A stretch of DNA of 64,000 nt from Paenibacillus plantiphilus (lineage in GTDB: Bacteria > Bacillota > Bacilli > Paenibacillales > Paenibacillaceae): contig NZ_CAKMMF010000001.1 of assembly GCF_927798095.1 (NCBI RefSeq), positions 186,001 to 250,000 of the forward strand, given 5' to 3'. Of the stretch, positions 60,775 to 64,000 are shown one piece after another. The first letter of the stretch is position 1; the number at the start of each line of letters is the position of its first letter. Both the position numbers and the translations under genes were made by a program. Below the pieces are notes generated by a model. The model had not been told where the DNA came from, did no database searches, and saw only the letters and a program-made list of their open reading frames with translations.

Positions 60775-61800
60775 TTATTTGTTCTGCGCCAAAATAATAT
60801 CCACCAGTATATCGAGCTGCTTTTCCAGATTAAGCCCGTCATTCATCCAGAACTCGGTCATATCCAGCATATAGACATGGTTGTTTTTGACCGCATCAAG
60901 GTTGTTCCACAACGAGCCCTCCATAATTTCCTTGGCCCGCTCACTGCCGCCGTCCGGCTCGTACACGGTGACGAACATATGGTCAGCCGCATATTCCGGC
61001 ACCACCTCCAGCGAGATATCCTTGCCCTCTCCGGTTGCTATGACCTCTTCATTCACTTTGGCCTGCGGAGTCAGCCCGAACATCTCCAGCAAATTGTATC
61101 CGGCATCTCTTCCTTTGGGCAATACCCAGAAGCTCTTCGCCCAGATGGAATAGCTGCCGACCGTTTCGTCCGGCCCGATCGCCCCGGCTATCCGTGCTTT
61201 CGCTTCGGCCGCTTTTTCCTTATACCGTGCAATAAAGGCCTCGGCTTCCGCTTCCTTGCCGATCAGACCACCAATCGTCTTCACCTGATCCAGCGGATCT
61301 GTTCCGGTAAAGCCGAACCAAGGAATAGCCACCGTAGGCGCAATCTTCACAAGCTGCTCGACCGTCTCCCCTGGAAGATAGCTCGGCACGATAATAAGGT
61401 CAGGCTCAAGGTCCATAACCGCCTCCACGGATACGTCGCCGACACTGGTTACGCCGCTAAGCTCCTCCTTGAGCAGCACGGAATTATCCAGCGCAATCGA
61501 GCCTGCGCCCACCGGCGTTACGCCAAGCGCCAGCAAATCGCCGAGAAATGTAATGGCGACGATCCGCTCGGGATTGACAGGAACCTCGATATCGCCGTTT
61601 TCCGCTTTGTATATTTTGGTTTTCGGAGCTTCCGTTTGATTGCTGCCGGCTTCCTGCTTCGGCTTGTTGTCTCCGTTGCCGTTGGCCGAGCCTGCTCCCG
61701 AGCCTCCATTATTGGACTGGTTTCCCCCGCATGCGGCAAGAATGAGCGTGAGCGCAATCATGACTACGCCCAGCTTTAATGTTTGTTTTGAAAAAAGCAT
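60775..61800 (-). CDS. Siderophore-binding lipoprotein (FeuA/FhuD-like)
   Basis: 341 residues. Signal peptide with lipobox LILAAC (Cys24), a Gly/Asn/Ser linker and a class III binding domain: RIVAITFLGDLLALGVTPVGAG, VMDLEPDLIIVPSYL, GYNLLEMFGL and LEVVPEYAADHMFVTVYE. It binds a ferric siderophore for an ABC importer encoded outside the window. An exact Fur box lies 25 bases upstream of the start codon. Its C-terminal half parallels the sensor domain of the next gene, so both probably recognise the same ligand. Confidence 0.92.
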   Translation of the reverse strand: MLFSKQTLKLGVVMIALTLILAACGGNQSNNGGSGAGSANGNGDNKPKQEAGSNQTEAPKTKIYKAENGDIEVPVNPERIVAITFLGDLLALGVTPVGAGSIALDNSVLLKEELSGVTSVGDVSVEAVMDLEPDLIIVPSYLPGETVEQLVKIAPTVAIPWFGFTGTDPLDQVKTIGGLIGKEAEAEAFIARYKEKAAEAKARIAGAIGPDETVGSYSIWAKSFWVLPKGRDAGYNLLEMFGLTPQAKVNEEVIATGEGKDISLEVVPEYAADHMFVTVYEPDGGSERAKEIMEGSLWNNLDAVKNNHVYMLDMTEFWMNDGLNLEKQLDILVDIILAQNK

Positions 61801-61824
61801 CGTTTATGACCCTCCTAATATAGT

Positions 61825-61843
61825 GATAATGATTATCATTATC
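61825..61843. promoter_or_regulatory. Perfect Fur box
   Basis: GATAATGATTATCATTATC is the exact 19-bp classical Fur consensus, between the siderophore-binding gene and its Btr-like regulator gene. It indicates iron repression. Confidence 0.92.
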
Positions 61844-61930
61844 TATTATCATTTTATCAGGCTGCGGGTAATTGTCTATGCCTTAAAGTCATTCCTTTCA
61901 TGCACAAAATGGACATATGCCGGGAAGCGC

Positions 61931-63523
61931 CTACTTGCGGGACAGAAACAGCTTCGTCTGAATTTCCAGCTGCTTGCTCAGCGAATACACATCGAATGGA
62001 TAAAAAAGCTGCTTATCCACCCGGTATATGCGATTGTTGCGGTACGCCGGAATCTGCTTCCACACCTCATGCGCCAGCAGCCGCTCCGTCTCTGCCCGGT
62101 CCTGCACTGCCGAGGAGACGCTCACGATCATATGATCGGCCGCATAGTCAGGCAGCTTCTCCAGCGGCAGCGACCGCACCCTTCCTCTGCCCAGCACATG
62201 CTCCTGAATAATGGCCGGAGGAGTCAGACCCAATGATCGGTACAGATTGTAGCCGCCTCTGCCATGGAACTCATTGAGAATCCAAATGCATCCATTGCCG
62301 ATTTCGTAGAGGGCCACCGTCTCCTCCAGCGAGACCGCTTCAGCGATCAGCTCCTTCGCCCGCATAGCCTGTTCCTCATAACGCGAGATGAACGCCCTCG
62401 CCTCCTCCTGCCTGTCGAGAATTTCCGCCAGATCCTTGAAGCGCTCGAACGGATCGCCGTATTGAACGACCAAAGTCGGAGCAACCTTCTGCATTCCTTT
62501 AATTAATTGCGGATACAGCCAGTCCGAGGCAATAATCAGCTCCGGCTCCAGCTCCAGCATCGAATTAACCGATGTGCGGCCAATATCAGGTATTCCCTCC
62601 AGCTCGTCCTTCAAGAGCTTCAGGCTGTCCAGCCCATAGGGAAATGAGGCCCCTACAGGCTTGATGCCAAGCGCCAGCAGATTGCCGACCCAATCGTAGA
62701 CGACAATCCGTTTAGGCTGCCCTCCGTATGCGGAAGGCGCAACTCCTACAACCTGCTTGAACTTCCTGCTCAAGTACAGGCCATTGGAATAGCCTACATC
62801 ACGGGCAATGTCGTTCAAGGTTCGGCCTCTGCTTAGAAGAAGCTGCTCCTTCGCCTTGTTGATGCGGAGGTTCGTCAAATATTCAGAGAAGCCGAAGCCT
62901 GTTTCCTTGCGGAACAGCGAGGAGAAGAAGCGAGGGTGAAATCCCGTCATCGCGGCGATAGACTCCCTCGTAATTTCCTCCTTGTAATTTTGCTGCATAT
63001 AATCGACCGCTGCCTGTATCCGCTCATTAGGCTGGCCGCTCTCTCCCCCCGGCTTCCCGCCGCTTATCATGAGCTGCAAAATTTCATGCAGCCGCATGTT
63101 CATCCCGATTTCCCCGCCGTCATCAGCGCTCTCCATCAGCTTCGTCAATTCCTTCATTATCATTATGATCCGGTAAGTGGGGGAGGGCTTGTCCAGCGGT
63201 CCGTCCGGCTGCCAGGACGTTCTCCTCTCGCGGTACAGCATAGGCTCGCCTGAAGGCGAGTCTTCCTCCAGAATGTGAAAATGAACAAGATGAAGCACCA
63301 GATCATGCTTGGGAACTGCTTTGATTTCCAGCATTCTGTCCGGATTGCACATAAACAGGCTGTCCCGCTGCGCCAGCCATTCCCTGCCATCGATATGCAC
63401 CTCTCCCTTGCCTCCGGTAACGGCAATCAGCATATACGTCTCCGTCCACAGTCTGAAGCCCGGATCATCCGCGAGAATATTCAATTGCTGCGCCGCTCTG
63501 TATGAATAAAGATATCTTCCCAT
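61931..63523 (-). CDS. AraC regulator fused to a siderophore-binding domain (Btr-like)
   Basis: 530 residues in three parts: an N-terminal cupin-like sensor (1-150), an AraC double helix-turn-helix (about 170-275: TRESIAAMTGFHPRFFSSLF, LNDIARDVGYSNGLYLSRKF) and a C-terminal FeuA-like binding domain (about 278-530: RIVVYDWVGNLLALGIKPVG, LEKLPDYAADHMIVSVS). It matches B. subtilis Btr (YbbB), which activates bacillibactin uptake genes when the ferri-siderophore binds. It sits beside and parallel to the Fur-boxed binding lipoprotein it probably activates. Confidence 0.92.
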   Translation of the reverse strand: MGRYLYSYRAAQQLNILADDPGFRLWTETYMLIAVTGGKGEVHIDGREWLAQRDSLFMCNPDRMLEIKAVPKHDLVLHLVHFHILEEDSPSGEPMLYRERRTSWQPDGPLDKPSPTYRIIMIMKELTKLMESADDGGEIGMNMRLHEILQLMISGGKPGGESGQPNERIQAAVDYMQQNYKEEITRESIAAMTGFHPRFFSSLFRKETGFGFSEYLTNLRINKAKEQLLLSRGRTLNDIARDVGYSNGLYLSRKFKQVVGVAPSAYGGQPKRIVVYDWVGNLLALGIKPVGASFPYGLDSLKLLKDELEGIPDIGRTSVNSMLELEPELIIASDWLYPQLIKGMQKVAPTLVVQYGDPFERFKDLAEILDRQEEARAFISRYEEQAMRAKELIAEAVSLEETVALYEIGNGCIWILNEFHGRGGYNLYRSLGLTPPAIIQEHVLGRGRVRSLPLEKLPDYAADHMIVSVSSAVQDRAETERLLAHEVWKQIPAYRNNRIYRVDKQLFYPFDVYSLSKQLEIQTKLFLSRK

Positions 63524-63618
63524 ATCTGCTCACCTTGCTCCGTCAAGTCTCGAATCTCTGCTTCAATCATACCAATCACCTGCTGCCCGTGTAAAATAAC
63601 CCGCTGCGGCAGCAGCAA

Positions 63619-63648
63619 AAAGGCCAGCCCCAAATTCGGCTGGCCTTA
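63619..63648 (-). terminator. Terminator of the YigZ-family gene
   Basis: AAGGCCAGCC and GGCTGGCCTT form a 10-bp perfect stem followed by TTTG on the minus strand. Confidence 0.85.
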
Positions 63649-63655
63649 CCCGACA

Positions 63656-64000
63656 CTATTCCGCTTCCATCTCATACTTCGTCTCGCCTGCCGTAATGAT
63701 GGCTTGGCCCTGGGTTACATCCGTCATCCAGGCGACGAACCGTTCCGCGTCCGGCGCTTCGGGCAGGCAAGTAAGAATGACCCTGTCGGTGAAATTCGTC
63801 TCGCCCACCTTGACGCCCCGGGCATGAAGCTCATTTTCCAGCTTCCCGTACCACGTATAATCGACATCTACGATGATTTCGCGGTGAAGCGTGTACTGGA
63901 CTGGCTCCGCCGCTTCAATGGCGGCAACCGCCCCGTCCGTATACGCCCGGATCAATCCGCCCGCTCCCAGCATAATGCCGCCGAAATAACGCGTGACAAC
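63656..64000 (-). CDS. YigZ/IMPACT-family protein (5' end outside window)
   Basis: 114 visible residues of the C-terminal part. It opens VVTRYFGGIMLGAGGLIRAY, the invariant IMPACT block (TRYFGG-x-x-LG-x-GGL). It is followed by a DUF1949-like domain (VQYTLHREIIVDVDYTWYGK) and ends with a canonical alpha-beta tail. Bacterial YigZ/YvyE proteins are conserved but of uncertain function; the eukaryotic homologue acts on GCN1/GCN2. The N-terminus lies beyond base 64000. Confidence 0.93.
   Translation of the reverse strand, partial: VVTRYFGGIMLGAGGLIRAYTDGAVAAIEAAEPVQYTLHREIIVDVDYTWYGKLENELHARGVKVGETNFTDRVILTCLPEAPDAERFVAWMTDVTQGQAIITAGETKYEMEAE

Noticed and set aside
60877-61779. A 300-codon plus-strand frame
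   Set aside because: It is antisense to the siderophore-binding lipoprotein, which has a lipobox and an upstream Fur box.

Overview
The window is a low-to-mid GC Firmicutes chromosome segment, most like Paenibacillus or a close relative in the Paenibacillaceae. Pointers to this are a T-box leader before ilvB, the infC-rpmI-rplT operon with an AUU start and an L20-type attenuator, many lipobox-bearing ABC binding proteins, AGGAGG-type ribosome binding sites with frequent TTG/GTG starts, a copper-amine-oxidase-N domain on a secreted protease, and an AraC regulator fused to a siderophore-binding domain. I see no rRNA, tRNA, CRISPR array or complete IS element. The genus is an inference.

Layout. 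1-1880: ilvB (3' end outside the window) with T-box leader and consensus promoter. 2022-9681: GNAT, a Gly/Cys-rich protein, a secreted lipase, infC-rpmI-rplT, a processive-type GT2, a PAP2 phosphatase and trmB. 9828-12277: a small conserved protein and the tRNA-modification pair ytqA-mnmM. 12293-13057: a 114-bp tandem hairpin array split by a 169-bp MITE-like element. 13135-18130: VOC protein, manA, an ankyrin protein, two lipoprotein genes (one decayed) and a GNAT. 18195-21050: a membrane lipid-linked glycosylation module (GT39, polyprenyl-phosphate GT2, DUF2304, SMR-like). 21156-21850: a 14-bp array and a second hairpin array. 22910-28745: a LacI-controlled maltodextrin uptake operon (regulator, neopullulanase-type GH13, binding protein, two permeases).

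28995-36370 is the most unusual region. It is one tight minus-strand operon encoding a 39-residue peptide, an Sfp-type phosphopantetheinyl transferase, a BtrH/C39-like protein, an amylosucrase-like GH13, a GlgE-like GH13 and a PP2C-like phosphatase. No carrier protein or synthetase is present. It reads as an undescribed biosynthetic or glucan-modifying locus.

36577-49110: an AlkX/YcaQ-type DNA glycosylase, a B12-binding radical SAM protein, a trypsin-like protease, an ABC-2 exporter, an RluA pseudouridine synthase, an MBL hydrolase, a TspO-like protein, a small stop-interrupted transcription unit and an M14 carboxypeptidase. 49215-56658: a third hairpin array, an IMP dehydrogenase of the Tritrichomonas foetus type, an S41 protease, a HAD phosphatase, a YeiH/LysR divergent pair and a FlxA-like protein. 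56729-64000: a sulfate ABC transporter operon, a Fur-controlled siderophore-binding lipoprotein with its Btr-like regulator, and a partial YigZ/IMPACT gene.

A 27-bp hairpin module recurs in the three arrays (12.3-13.1, 21.5-21.85 and 49.2-49.4 kb). In all three, hairpins alternate 51-52 and 62 bp apart, giving a 113-114 bp period. This is the clearest repeat signal that ordinary annotation would miss.
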